Part shown: one piece after another, positions 1 through 8,930 of the stretch
How the letters are laid out: each line of letters starts with the position of its first letter
Numbering within the stretch: position 1 is the first letter of the stretch
From: an uncultured Bacteroidota bacterium
Lineage (GTDB): Bacteria; Bacteroidota; Bacteroidia; Chitinophagales; Chitinophagaceae
DNA: 64,000 nucleotides
NCBI GenBank assembly: GCA_903831575.1
Contig: CAIKYB010000026.1
Location: forward strand, 62,001 to 126,000
Reading direction: 5' to 3'
Program-made: the position numbers and the translations under genes
Notes under the pieces: generated by a model
Databases searched by the model: none
The model's input: the letters and a program-made list of their open reading frames with translations, nothing else
What the model was told of the DNA's origin: nothing

Positions 1-1
1 A

Positions 2-73
2 GACCAGTATGTAATCGGAGAAATAGGCATTTCAATTAATATTGGTAGCTATCGCTGCCCTACAGCAAATTAA
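2..73 (+). CDS. C-terminal fragment of an upstream CDS (possible DUF6089-type outer membrane protein); truncated by window start
   Basis: Frame 2 is open from the window edge: DQYVIGEIGISINIGSYRCPTAN*. It sits upstream of uppS-bamA. The family guess comes from position and the beta-strand-like ending only. Confidence 0.4.
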   Translation, partial: DQYVIGEIGISINIGSYRCPTAN

Positions 74-179
74 TCAAACACCATATTTTTTATAAAAATG
101 ACCGCAATTTGACCTTTGCGGTTTTTTCTTTTCCAGCCTAATCCTTATTTCTTCATAATAATTCAATTCATCTGATTGA

Positions 180-213
180 TTTGAAAGGGTTAAACCAATT
201 TTCGTTACTTTTG
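180..213 (+). promoter_or_regulatory. Putative Bacteroidota-type promoter (TTTG-N22-TACTTTTG) upstream of uppS
   Basis: TTTG at 180-183 and TACTTTTG at 206-213, matching the TTG/TAnnTTTG consensus, about 33 nt before the uppS ATG. Confidence 0.45.
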
Positions 214-246
214 CGAACCTAAAAGGGAGATCTATCGCATTATTCA

Positions 247-1002
247 ATGAGTTTGAAGGAAACTATAAATATTGAAAAACTACCTGGACATGTAGCCATT
301 ATTATGGACGGCAATGGCAGATGGGCAAAGGAACAAGGAAAAGATCGACTTTTCGGACATCTGCATGGCGTTGAAAGTGTAAGAGATATCGTCGAAGGAG
401 CCGCAGAATTAGGTATAAAAAATCTTACATTATACGCTTTTAGTACAGAGAATTGGGACAGACCAGAATATGAGGTTATTGGCTTGATGGAGTTATTAGT
501 TGATACTATTCGTAAAGAAGTTCCAACTTTGAATAAAAATAATATCAGGCTACATGTTATTGGTGCAATTAATATGTTGCCAGAAAATGCACAAAGAGAA
601 TTGTCGGAAGCCATCAATGAAACAGCTCATAATACTGGATTAAATCTGATTATGGCATTGAGTTATAGCAGTAGATGGGAAATCGTCAATGCAACGCAAT
701 TAATAGCTGCCGATGTTTTGAATGGTAAATTATCCATTGCAAATATTACACAAGATATTTTCAAAGAATACCTGACGACTCGCTTATTTCCAGATCCTGA
801 ATTGTTGATTCGAACAAGTGGTGAATATCGGATTAGTAATTTTTTATTGTACCAATCAGCCTATGCTGAATTATATTTTACGGATGTGCTTTGGCCCGAT
901 TTCCGAAGAGAAAATTTTTACGAAGCATTAATAAATTACCAGCAAAGAGAAAGACGGTTTGGAAAAACAGGAGATCAGATAAAAAACGAACAGATCATCT
1001 AA
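247..1002 (+). CDS. uppS: Isoprenyl transferase (undecaprenyl diphosphate synthase family)
   Basis: HVAIIMDGNGRWA, LTLYAFSTENW and PDPELLIRTSGEYRISNFLLYQSAYAELYF motifs. Confidence 0.97.
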   Translation: MSLKETINIEKLPGHVAIIMDGNGRWAKEQGKDRLFGHLHGVESVRDIVEGAAELGIKNLTLYAFSTENWDRPEYEVIGLMELLVDTIRKEVPTLNKNNIRLHVIGAINMLPENAQRELSEAINETAHNTGLNLIMALSYSSRWEIVNATQLIAADVLNGKLSIANITQDIFKEYLTTRLFPDPELLIRTSGEYRISNFLLYQSAYAELYFTDVLWPDFRRENFYEALINYQQRERRFGKTGDQIKNEQII

Positions 1003-1078
1003 GTTTAAACCCTATAAAATCTTTATTTAACAAATAGTTTTCATAAACGGGTTTAATATTGCCCCACTTAAAATAAAA

Positions 1079-3805
1079 TTGATGCACAGGATTTACAATA
1101 ATTATTTTTTTACAGCGCTGTTTTGTTTGTTAGCTTTTCACTCAAAAGCACAAAATGATACATTGTCTGTATCCGTAAATCCTGCCTTACAAGAAATATT
1201 CAACTCAAAATATCCTAAAACATATACTATAGCTGGTATTAATATTACAGGTACAAAATCATTCGATCCCGCTTTGATTATTTCAATTTCAGGCCTTGCC
1301 GTTGGAGATAAAATTCAACTTCCTGGTTCTGATGTTTTTTCAAAAGCCATTGCTAAATTATGGAAGCAAAACCTTGTTTCAAAAGCTGATATTAGTATAA
1401 GCAGGATAGCAGATACCGATATTTATTTAGATATCGAAATAGTGGAAAGAGCCAGATTAATTGATTATAAATTCTTTGGAATTAAAAAAGGAGAGAAGGA
1501 TGATCTTGAATCCAAAATCGGATTGGCTAAAGATAGAGTTCTTTCTGAAAACATGAAAATGAGTGCTGTTGAAGCCATTAAGAAATTCTACTATGATAAA
1601 GGATACAGAAATGTTTCCATCAAGCTGCAAGAAGCTCAGATATCCGGAATAGCCAATGGCGTATCACTTTCATTTTATATTGACAAAGGGAATAAGGTAA
1701 AAATTAGCTCTATTAATTTCAGCGGCAATGAAAATATTAATGATGCGGCACTGAAAAAACAAATGAAGGGGACAAAGGAAATGTCAAGATTTACACTATA
1801 TCCTAATACCCCTGTAAGACCCTATGGAGACACTTCTAAAGGGTATACTTTTCAAAAATACATGAAGGAAATCGGATTCTTGTATCCAACTAAAACAGGA
1901 GAATTTATTGACCCCTATTTTAGAATAAAATTCAGCGGATCTAAATTTAATGAGACAAAATATGCTGATGATAAAGATAAAGTACTCGCTTATCTAAATG
2001 CTCAGGGACTAAGAGATGCAACAATTTTGGCAGACACTTTGATGATGAATAAGGATGGCAATTTGGACATAGACATCAAAGTAAATGAAGGTAGAAAATA
2101 TTATTTTGGAAATATTAGCTGGAGAGGGAATACTAAATATTCCGACTCGATTTTAAATATGCTTTTAGGAATTGAGAAAGGAGATATTTATAATTTAGAA
2201 TTGCTCAACAAAAGATTAGGCAAACAATTATCAATGGAAGGTGGAGATATCAGTAGCTTATACCAAGATGATGGATACTTGTTTTTTAGATTAGATCCAA
2301 TAGAAACAGCCGTATATAACGATACGATAGATTTTGAAATCAGAATGGCAGAAGGGCCACAGGCTACTTATGGAAAGATAACGGTATCGGGTAACGACAA
2401 AACAAAGGATTACGTTGCATTGAGAGAAATGCGCACGTTGCCCGGACAGAAATTCAGTCGCGCTGATATTATTCGTACCCAACGTGAATTGTCTCAGCTT
2501 GGTTTCTTTAATCCTGAAAAAATAAATCCTAATGTTGTTCCGAATGCCGATAATGGAACTGTTGATATCAATTGGGAAGTAGAAGAAAAATCGTCTGATC
2601 AATTGGAATTATCTGCTGGATTTGGCGGGGGTATTGGATTAACCGGAACACTAGGTGTAACATTCAATAACTTTTCTATAAAAAACATAGCCAAAAAGTC
2701 AACCTGGGATCCGCTTCCATCCGGAGATGGCCAGCATTTGAGTTTAAGAGTGCAATCAAACGGAAGAGCCTATCGGTCTTATAATTTTTCTTTTACAGAA
2801 CCTTGGTTAGGCGGTAAAAAAAGAAACTCCTTTTCTATTAGCTATTTTAATACAAAATATGCAAACGCAGTAGATCAATTTGGTAGTTATTGTAAGTCAT
2901 GCGGAGATACTTCATATGTAAAGACAATTGGTGTTGGACTTTCTTTAGGCAAACAATTAAAATGGCCTGATGATTATTTTAGTTTGATTTATTCTTTAAA
3001 TTTCCAACAATATAAATTGAGAAATTACGGACAAATATTCAGTGGCATCACCAATGGTAATTCAAATAACATCAGTCTAAAAATCACCTTGCTTCGTAAT
3101 TCTGCTGGTCCTAATCCTATATTCCCAACCAGCGGATCTAACTTTTCTTTGAGCGGTCAATTTACCTTGCCTTATTCATCTCTTGGCATTACACCGTCTG
3201 TTAGTAATAAATATTCATTACCTGAATTCCATAAATGGCGTTTTACTGGAGAATGGTATACGCCAATTGGGAAAGGTCGCGGTGCTGATAAAAACAAACA
3301 ATTTATTTTGAAAGCTGCTGCTAAATATGGTTATATAGGCAGATATAATACCAATCTTGAAGTCTCTCCATTTGAGCGTTTTCAGGTTGGAGATGCAGGA
3401 TTAAGTAATACACAAGCATTGTTGGGTTATGATATTATTGCCCATAGAGGTTATCCTGTTTACAGCAGCTCAAATCCAAAAATTAATCCTGATGGAGTTA
3501 CTCCATCACAGTATTTCACCTTGTTTAATAAATACACCCTGGAATTGCGTTACCCATTCAGTACAAGTGCGAGTAGCACTATTTATGGGTTAGCCTTTTT
3601 TGAAGCAGCAAATGGCTGGTATTCTTTAAAAGAATTCAATCCTTTTAAATTACGAAGATCGGTAGGAGTTGGAATGCGCTTCTTCCTTCCTATGTTTGGG
3701 TTGCTTGGGTTTGATTATGGAATTGGTCTTGATCGTTATGATCAATCAACTGGAATTAAAGGTGCAGCGAAGTTTACTTTTATGCTGGGTCAAGAAGCTG
3801 AATAA
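1079..3805 (+). CDS. bamA: Outer membrane protein assembly factor BamA (POTRA repeats and Omp85 barrel)
   Basis: 908 aa with signal peptide, several POTRA-like repeats (e.g. ITVSGNDKTKDYVALREMRTLPGQKFSRADI) and a C-terminal barrel (GVGMRFFLPMFGLLGFDYGIGLD). Located next to uppS and skp. Confidence 0.95.
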   Translation: MMHRIYNNYFFTALFCLLAFHSKAQNDTLSVSVNPALQEIFNSKYPKTYTIAGINITGTKSFDPALIISISGLAVGDKIQLPGSDVFSKAIAKLWKQNLVSKADISISRIADTDIYLDIEIVERARLIDYKFFGIKKGEKDDLESKIGLAKDRVLSENMKMSAVEAIKKFYYDKGYRNVSIKLQEAQISGIANGVSLSFYIDKGNKVKISSINFSGNENINDAALKKQMKGTKEMSRFTLYPNTPVRPYGDTSKGYTFQKYMKEIGFLYPTKTGEFIDPYFRIKFSGSKFNETKYADDKDKVLAYLNAQGLRDATILADTLMMNKDGNLDIDIKVNEGRKYYFGNISWRGNTKYSDSILNMLLGIEKGDIYNLELLNKRLGKQLSMEGGDISSLYQDDGYLFFRLDPIETAVYNDTIDFEIRMAEGPQATYGKITVSGNDKTKDYVALREMRTLPGQKFSRADIIRTQRELSQLGFFNPEKINPNVVPNADNGTVDINWEVEEKSSDQLELSAGFGGGIGLTGTLGVTFNNFSIKNIAKKSTWDPLPSGDGQHLSLRVQSNGRAYRSYNFSFTEPWLGGKKRNSFSISYFNTKYANAVDQFGSYCKSCGDTSYVKTIGVGLSLGKQLKWPDDYFSLIYSLNFQQYKLRNYGQIFSGITNGNSNNISLKITLLRNSAGPNPIFPTSGSNFSLSGQFTLPYSSLGITPSVSNKYSLPEFHKWRFTGEWYTPIGKGRGADKNKQFILKAAAKYGYIGRYNTNLEVSPFERFQVGDAGLSNTQALLGYDIIAHRGYPVYSSSNPKINPDGVTPSQYFTLFNKYTLELRYPFSTSASSTIYGLAFFEAANGWYSLKEFNPFKLRRSVGVGMRFFLPMFGLLGFDYGIGLDRYDQSTGIKGAAKFTFMLGQEAE

Positions 3806-3844
3806 AGGATAGTCTGATTTTTTATAAACTATAATAATTAAACC

Positions 3845-4357
3845 ATGAAGAAAATAACAATCGCCATATTGTCTTTTATTTTATTTTCTTTTACTACAAT
3901 TGCCCAGCGTTATGCAGTCATTGACTCCAAATATATTCTTGGAAAAATTCCTGAATATATAGAGGCACAAACTAAATTGGACCAGTTCAGTATTTTGTGG
4001 CAACAGGAGATTGATCAAAAACAAACGGCTTTGGATAAAATGAATAAAGATTTTGAAGCGGAGCAAATTATGCTTCCAGATAATCTAAAGAAAAAAAGAG
4101 AAGACGAAATTTTTAATAAAGAAAAAGAATTACGCGATCTGCAAAAAAAACGTTTTGGATACGAAGGAGATTTATTCAAAAAACGCCAGGAATTGATCAA
4201 ACCTATACAGGATAAAGTTTATAATGGCGTACAAAAATTAGCTATTGAAAAGCAATATGATTTTATTTTGGATAAAAGCGAAGGAATTACAGTTATATTT
4301 GCCGACCCAAAATTGGATAAAAGTGAAGAAGTGTTGAGGAATATGGGGATTAAATAG
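3845..4357 (+). CDS. OmpH/Skp family periplasmic chaperone
   Basis: Signal peptide, YAVIDSKYILGKIPEY, charged coiled-coil, YDFILDKSEGITVIFADP ending. Downstream of bamA. Confidence 0.92.
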   Translation: MKKITIAILSFILFSFTTIAQRYAVIDSKYILGKIPEYIEAQTKLDQFSILWQQEIDQKQTALDKMNKDFEAEQIMLPDNLKKKREDEIFNKEKELRDLQKKRFGYEGDLFKKRQELIKPIQDKVYNGVQKLAIEKQYDFILDKSEGITVIFADPKLDKSEEVLRNMGIK

Positions 4358-4434
4358 TTTGATAGTTAAGGATGCAGCAGAAAAATTAATTTTTAAACAG
4401 GAAATAAAACACATAATAAAAAAAAGAAAAACAA

Positions 4435-4965
4435 ATGAAAAAACTAATCGTAGCAGCTGCAATGACTTTAATTGTTTTCGGCGCTTCTGCACAACAAAAA
4501 ATCGGATATGTAAGTACGGATGAATTAATTGGATCAATGCCTGAAGCAGAAAAGGCAGATGCTGAATTAAAAGAGTATCAAGCTTCTTTGGCTCAACAAG
4601 GTCAAGATATGATGAAGGAATTAAATGATAAAGACAGTTTGTTTGTGAGAGACTCAGCAAAGCTTTCTCCAAGTATGAAAGAAATTAAAAAGAATGAATT
4701 AATTTCTCTATACCAAAGAGTTCAAAACTGGAATCAACAAGCTCAGGAAATGTACCAACAGGAAGCACAAAAGAAAATTGCTCCAATTAAATCAAAAGCA
4801 TTGGAATCAATTCGTGCAGTTGCAAAAGAAAACGGGTATGCTTACATCCTTGATGTGAATTCAGTAATTGTTGGCCCTGCAGGAGATGATGTGATTGCTT
4901 TGGTAAAAACCAAAATGGGAATAAAACAAACACCTGCTCCAGCAGGAATGCAAAAAAAGCCGTAA
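4435..4965 (+). CDS. OmpH/Skp family periplasmic chaperone (second copy)
   Basis: Signal peptide, KIGYVSTDELIGSMPEAEKA, coiled-coil, YAYILDVNSVIVG ending. Confidence 0.92.
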   Translation: MKKLIVAAAMTLIVFGASAQQKIGYVSTDELIGSMPEAEKADAELKEYQASLAQQGQDMMKELNDKDSLFVRDSAKLSPSMKEIKKNELISLYQRVQNWNQQAQEMYQQEAQKKIAPIKSKALESIRAVAKENGYAYILDVNSVIVGPAGDDVIALVKTKMGIKQTPAPAGMQKKP

Positions 4966-4986
4966 TCGTTTTTATATAAAATATTG

Positions 4987-5018
4987 AGCCACCTCTGATA
5001 ATACGAGGTGGCTTTCTT
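4987..5018 (+). terminator. Rho-independent-like terminator after second ompH
   Basis: AGCCACCTC (4987-4995) pairs perfectly with GAGGTGGCT (5005-5013), followed by a T-rich tract. Confidence 0.8.
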
Positions 5019-5026
5019 ATTTTTGA

Positions 5027-5860
5027 ATGATGTTAAAAAATCCAATTGGCATATTTGATAGTGGCTATGGCGGATTGACTATTTTAAAAGAAATTGTTCA
5101 TACGCTTCCGGAATACGATTATTTGTATCTCGGAGACAGCGCGCGTGCGCCTTATGGAACCCAGAGTTTTGAAAAAGTCTATGAGTATACTTTACAAGCT
5201 GTAAACTGGTTTTTTAGTCAGGGTTGTTCTTTGGTCATCTTGGCCTGTAATACTGCTTCAGCAAAGGCATTGAGAAATATTCAGCAAAAAGACCTTCCCA
5301 TTTTACATGCTGAAAAAAGAGTGCTAGGTGTTATTCGCCCAACTTCTGAAGTGATTGGTAATTATACTACATCCAAACATGTGGCTGTCTTGGGTACAAC
5401 GGGTACTGTTCAATCCAATTCTTATCTAATAGAGATAGAAAAATTTTTTCCTAATGTTGTTGTCTCTCAGGAAGCTTGTCCTGAATGGGTTTCATTAGTC
5501 GAGGAGAATAAGATGGATACGCAAGAAGCAGATTATTTTGTCAAGCAGCATATTGAAAGCGTGTTGGGAAAAGACAATAATATTGATACTTTATTGCTTG
5601 CCTGCACACACTATCCATTATTGATTGATAAAATAAAACAACATACACCTGAAGGGATTTCAATAATTTCTCAAGGCAATATTGTGGCTGAAAGTCTGAA
5701 AAATTATTTAGAAAGACATCCCAATGTAGCAGAGAAATGCAGTCGCGGCCAGTCGAGAAAATTTTACACAACAGGTGATTCTCATGATTTTAATAGTCAT
5801 GCAAGCCTGTTTTTTGGAGATAAAATAGCAGCGGAAAAGCTTGAACTAGCATCATCCTGA
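5027..5860 (+). CDS. murI: Glutamate racemase
   Basis: PIGIFDSGYGGLTILKEI, LVILACNTASAKAL, LLLACTHYPLL motifs. Confidence 0.97.
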   Translation: MMLKNPIGIFDSGYGGLTILKEIVHTLPEYDYLYLGDSARAPYGTQSFEKVYEYTLQAVNWFFSQGCSLVILACNTASAKALRNIQQKDLPILHAEKRVLGVIRPTSEVIGNYTTSKHVAVLGTTGTVQSNSYLIEIEKFFPNVVVSQEACPEWVSLVEENKMDTQEADYFVKQHIESVLGKDNNIDTLLLACTHYPLLIDKIKQHTPEGISIISQGNIVAESLKNYLERHPNVAEKCSRGQSRKFYTTGDSHDFNSHASLFFGDKIAAEKLELASS

Positions 5861-5912
5861 CCTTTTTTGTCTAATAAATCAAGAATTGCTTCTATTTTAT
5901 TATCAAAAACCC

Positions 5913-5920
5913 TACCTTTG
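5913..5920 (+). promoter_or_regulatory. Putative -7 box TACCTTTG upstream of rpmH
   Basis: Matches TAnnTTTG; followed by a short leader and the rpmH ORF. Confidence 0.4.
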
Positions 5921-6003
5921 CCCTCCTTTCACAAGAAGCCGGGATGGTGCTCGGCAGAAGGTAAATCATTAACAATATTTGTAAAAGGAATAAATAATTA
6001 ACA

Positions 6004-6171
6004 ATGCCAGGTAAAAAAAGAACTTATCAACCCCATACGCGTCGTAGAAAATCAGTTCATGGATTTCGTGCACGTATGCAAGATGCAAATGGCCGTAAAG
6101 TATTGGCTAGCCGTAGAGCTAAAGGACGTCATAAATTGACTGTTTCTGATGAGCATGGTTCAAAGAAATAA
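6004..6171 (+). CDS. rpmH: 50S ribosomal protein L34 (below the ORF-track length cutoff)
   Basis: My translation: [55 protein letters not shown]. Has the L34 core (HGFRxRM...NGRKVLxxRRAKGRxxL) and lies upstream of rnpA. Confidence 0.97.
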   Translation: MPGKKRTYQPHTRRRKSVHGFRARMQDANGRKVLASRRAKGRHKLTVSDEHGSKK

Positions 6172-6200
6172 AAATCGACTATGTCGCAAGTTTTTATACA

Positions 6201-6226
6201 GCCTTTGCTCCTGCAAGGGCTTTTTT
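6201..6226 (+). terminator. Terminator between rpmH and rnpA
   Basis: GCCTTTG (6201-6207) pairs with CAAGGGC (6214-6220) with one G-T wobble; six Ts follow. Confidence 0.65.
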
Positions 6227-6257
6227 AATGCACGCCATTTTATTAACTTAATGTAGC

Positions 6258-6653
6258 TTGAATACAGAACAACGATACTTTTTTAGAAAAGAGAATAAAC
6301 TCAAAAGCAGAAAAATTATCCAGCAGGTTTTTGCTGAAGGAAAATCGTTTGCTGTTTTTCCTGTAAAAGCAGTTTGGATTCCTGAAAATCAACAGCATCA
6401 TTTGCAAACAGGCATTTCCGTGAGCAGTCGATTTTTTAAAAAAGCAGTTGACAGGAACAACATTAAAAGAGTAATCAGAGAAGCATATCGGTTACAAAAA
6501 AATAGCTTGGAAGAGCTGTTGATTGAAAAAAACAAACGAGTTTCATTGTTTCTGATTTATACAGGTAAAGTACTTCCGGAGTACAAAGATATTTTTGATA
6601 GTTGCACTGCTATTATCAACAGACTTATCAAATTAAACGATGCAAAAAATTAA
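6258..6653 (+). CDS. rnpA: Ribonuclease P protein component (TTG start)
   Basis: [41 protein letters not shown]; between rpmH and yidD. Confidence 0.95.
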   Translation: MNTEQRYFFRKENKLKSRKIIQQVFAEGKSFAVFPVKAVWIPENQQHHLQTGISVSSRFFKKAVDRNNIKRVIREAYRLQKNSLEELLIEKNKRVSLFLIYTGKVLPEYKDIFDSCTAIINRLIKLNDAKN

Positions 6654-6870
6654 AAGTATATTAAGTCTCCCTTTCATTTTATGTATTAAATGTTATCAAT
6701 GGATCATTTCTCCATTACTTGGTCCTAAATGCAGATTTACTCCCACCTGTTCTCACTATGCCTTGGAAGCATTTAAGAAATATGGTCCGATAAAAGGTTT
6801 CTGGCTTACCTTAAAAAGGGTAGGAAAATGTAATCCTTGGGGTGGGCATGGTCACGATCCTGTGCCATAA
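6640..6870 (+). CDS. yidD: Membrane protein insertion efficiency factor YidD
   Basis: [45 protein letters not shown]; overlaps rnpA. Confidence 0.97.
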   Translation: MQKIKSILSLPFILCIKCYQWIISPLLGPKCRFTPTCSHYALEAFKKYGPIKGFWLTLKRVGKCNPWGGHGHDPVP

Positions 6871-6872
6871 AA

Positions 6873-6898
6873 AAGGCTCCAGATCATCTGAAGCCTTT
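6873..6898. terminator. Hairpin between convergent yidD and sod genes
   Basis: AAGGCT-C-CAGAT / ATCTG-A-AGCCTT, a long stem with one mismatch. Confidence 0.6.
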
Positions 6899-6919
6899 GA
6901 ATTTAGGAGTTCAATAAAC

Positions 6920-7525
6920 TTACATTGCAGCAGCCATTCTTTCTTCAACCACAGCCCAGTTCACCACATTCCAAAAGGCAGCTAAATAATCAGCACGCTT
7001 ATTTTGATACTTTAAATAATAAGCATGTTCCCAAACATCAACACCTAAAGTTGGCGTTCCCTTAACTTCGGCAACATCCATTAACGGATTATCTTGATTA
7101 GGAGTAGATGAAATTTCTAATTTTCCTTCTTTAACTATCAACCAAGCCCAGCCACTTCCGAATCTGGTCATACCTGCTTGTGCAAATTTTTCTTTGAATG
7201 CATCAAAAGAACCAAAACCGGCATTGATAGCATCTGCTAATTTTCCTGATGGAGCTCCTCCTGCATTTGGCGCCATACTTGCCCAAAAGAAAGTGTGGTT
7301 CCAATGACCACCGCCATTATTTCTAACCGCAGGGCTGATGCTTCCGGCATGTTTAACCAGTTCTTCAATTGATATTGATTCATGTTCAGTACCAGCAATA
7401 GCTTTGTTTAGATTATCAACATAAGCCTGGTGGTGCTTGCCATGATGAATATGCATCGTTTGCGCATCAATATGTGGTTCTAAAGCTTCGTGTGCGTAAG
7501 GTAATGGTCCTAATGTAAATGACAT
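6920..7525 (-). CDS. Superoxide dismutase (Fe/Mn type)
   Basis: [62 protein letters not shown]. Confidence 0.97.
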   Translation of the reverse strand: MSFTLGPLPYAHEALEPHIDAQTMHIHHGKHHQAYVDNLNKAIAGTEHESISIEELVKHAGSISPAVRNNGGGHWNHTFFWASMAPNAGGAPSGKLADAINAGFGSFDAFKEKFAQAGMTRFGSGWAWLIVKEGKLEISSTPNQDNPLMDVAEVKGTPTLGVDVWEHAYYLKYQNKRADYLAAFWNVVNWAVVEERMAAAM

Positions 7526-7556
7526 AAGTATTTTGTTTTTAAAGATTAATTTTTTC

Positions 7557-7564
7557 CAAAGTTA
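7557..7564 (-). promoter_or_regulatory. Putative -7 box TAACTTTG upstream of sod
   Basis: Minus-strand TAACTTTG, 32 nt upstream of the sod ATG. No convincing -33 box seen. Confidence 0.35.
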
Positions 7565-7670
7565 AAGCATTCGCCGTTTATTGGGAAGGTTTAATAGGTT
7601 TAATTCGCTACAATTGTTCAATAGGTTTGATAGGTTCAAGAGGTTCAAAATGTTGAACATTCGTTTATTT
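7565..7670. repeat. Intergenic degenerate repeats of a GGTTTAATAGGTTT / GGTTCAAGAGGTTCAA type
   Basis: Repeated aataggttt, gataggttc and gaggttc units at roughly 10-11 nt spacing. Confidence 0.5.
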
Positions 7671-7680
7671 TTCCAACCAA

Positions 7681-8118
7681 CTACCTCAGTTTCTTAAAAA
7701 AATCTTTCATCAACTCACTGCACTCTTCTTCCAAAACCCCTCCGACGATAGCTGTTTTCGGATGAAACGGATTATTGCTTCCGGCAATTCTTCTATAACT
7801 ATTTTTTTCATCAGGTGCACCAAAAACAATTCTTCCAATCTTACTCCAATATAATGCTCCGCTACACATCAAACAAGGCTCAATGGTTACATACAATGTC
7901 GCCTCTGGTAAATATTTGCTGCCAAGATAATTGTAGGCAGTTGTCAACGCAATGATTTCTGCATGAGCAGTACTGTCATTCATCAGTTCTACTTGGTTGT
8001 ACCCTTTCGCAATGATTTTATCTTGCATTACAATAATGGCACCAATGGGTACTTCTCCTTTATCGAAAGCTTTTTGTGCTTCTGCCAATGCCAATTTCAT
8101 GTAATGTTCATCATTCAT
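7681..8118 (-). CDS. tadA: tRNA-specific adenosine deaminase / nucleoside deaminase
   Basis: STAHAEIIAL and TIEPCLMCSGALYWSKIGRIVFGAPDEKNS (zinc-deaminase HAE...PCxxC). Confidence 0.9.
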   Translation of the reverse strand: MNDEHYMKLALAEAQKAFDKGEVPIGAIIVMQDKIIAKGYNQVELMNDSTAHAEIIALTTAYNYLGSKYLPEATLYVTIEPCLMCSGALYWSKIGRIVFGAPDEKNSYRRIAGSNNPFHPKTAIVGGVLEEECSELMKDFFKKLR

Positions 8119-8304
8119 TGATTTATTCTTTAAGGATCAAATGTACAACTGTAGTTCATTGTTTTCTTTTTTACTTATATGTTGTTGAATAACTAATTTA
8201 TTTGTGTTTATTATTCTATAGATGAAGAGAAAAATAACCTGTAATGCTGTGTTAATTACTTTTAAATAATTCATATGATGATTGAACTTTGTTCACACCT
8301 ACTT

Positions 8305-8816
8305 ATGCTAACAGAAAATGATATTATAAACAGAATTTTGAAGATTCGATCAAAGAAAGTAATGATTGACAGGGATCTTGCAGAATTATACGGCGTAACT
8401 ACAAGCGGCTAAACGAACAGGTAAAACGGAATCTAAATCGTTTTCCACAAGACTTTATGTTTAAATTGACAAGAGATGAAAAAAATGAACTGGTCGCAAA
8501 TTGCGACCGGTTCATGATGATGCGCCACACCAGTACGCTGCCTTATGCTTTTACAGAGCACGGAGCAGTAATGCTTGCTTGTATTTTAAATAGCGAAAGG
8601 GCTATACAGGTTAATATTCTGATTGTAAGGGTTTTTACAGGAATGAGAGAAATTGCATTCCGGAACAAAGAAATGTTATTGAAAATAGAAAAGCTTGAAC
8701 AAAAAATTGGAACTCACGATAAAGAACTGCATATCATTTTTGAAACCCTGAGAATGATGATTTCCACCCCACCACCTAAAAGAAACCGGATCGGATTTAA
8801 AGCAGACGATGAGTAA
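8305..8816 (+). pseudogene. ORF6N-domain (KilA-N-like) DNA-binding protein, disrupted by a 1-nt deletion
   Basis: MLTENDIINRILKIRSKKVMIDRDLAELYGVTT, then TAA at 8410-8412. A -1 shift restores KRLNEQVKRNLNRFPQDFMFKLTRDEKNELVANCDRF..., which continues into the tracked ORF 8457-8816. Confidence 0.85.
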
Positions 8817-8818
8817 AA

Positions 8819-8871
8819 AAAATCCTTGCCTCTGCAATAGCCAGCTTCATAGAATCTTCATCGCTCTTCAT
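8819..8871 (-). pseudogene. Truncated 5' remnant of a second tadA-like nucleoside deaminase
   Basis: Minus-strand translation from 8871: MKSDEDSMKLAIAEARI, compared with the intact tadA start MNDEHYMKLALAEAQKAF. It then runs directly into the ORF6N 3' end. Confidence 0.75.
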
Positions 8872-8930
8872 TTGTTAATTAACTTTGAACAAATTTAAGT
8901 TTTTTATGTTCTTATAATTAAAAACAATAA

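Noticed and set aside
240-617. 125-aa minus-strand ORF opposite uppS
   Set aside because: Fully antisense to a confidently identified gene; no family features.
4238-4672. 144-aa minus-strand ORF spanning the two ompH genes
   Set aside because: Antisense to two clear ompH/skp genes; Leu/Phe-rich shadow of Lys-rich coding DNA.
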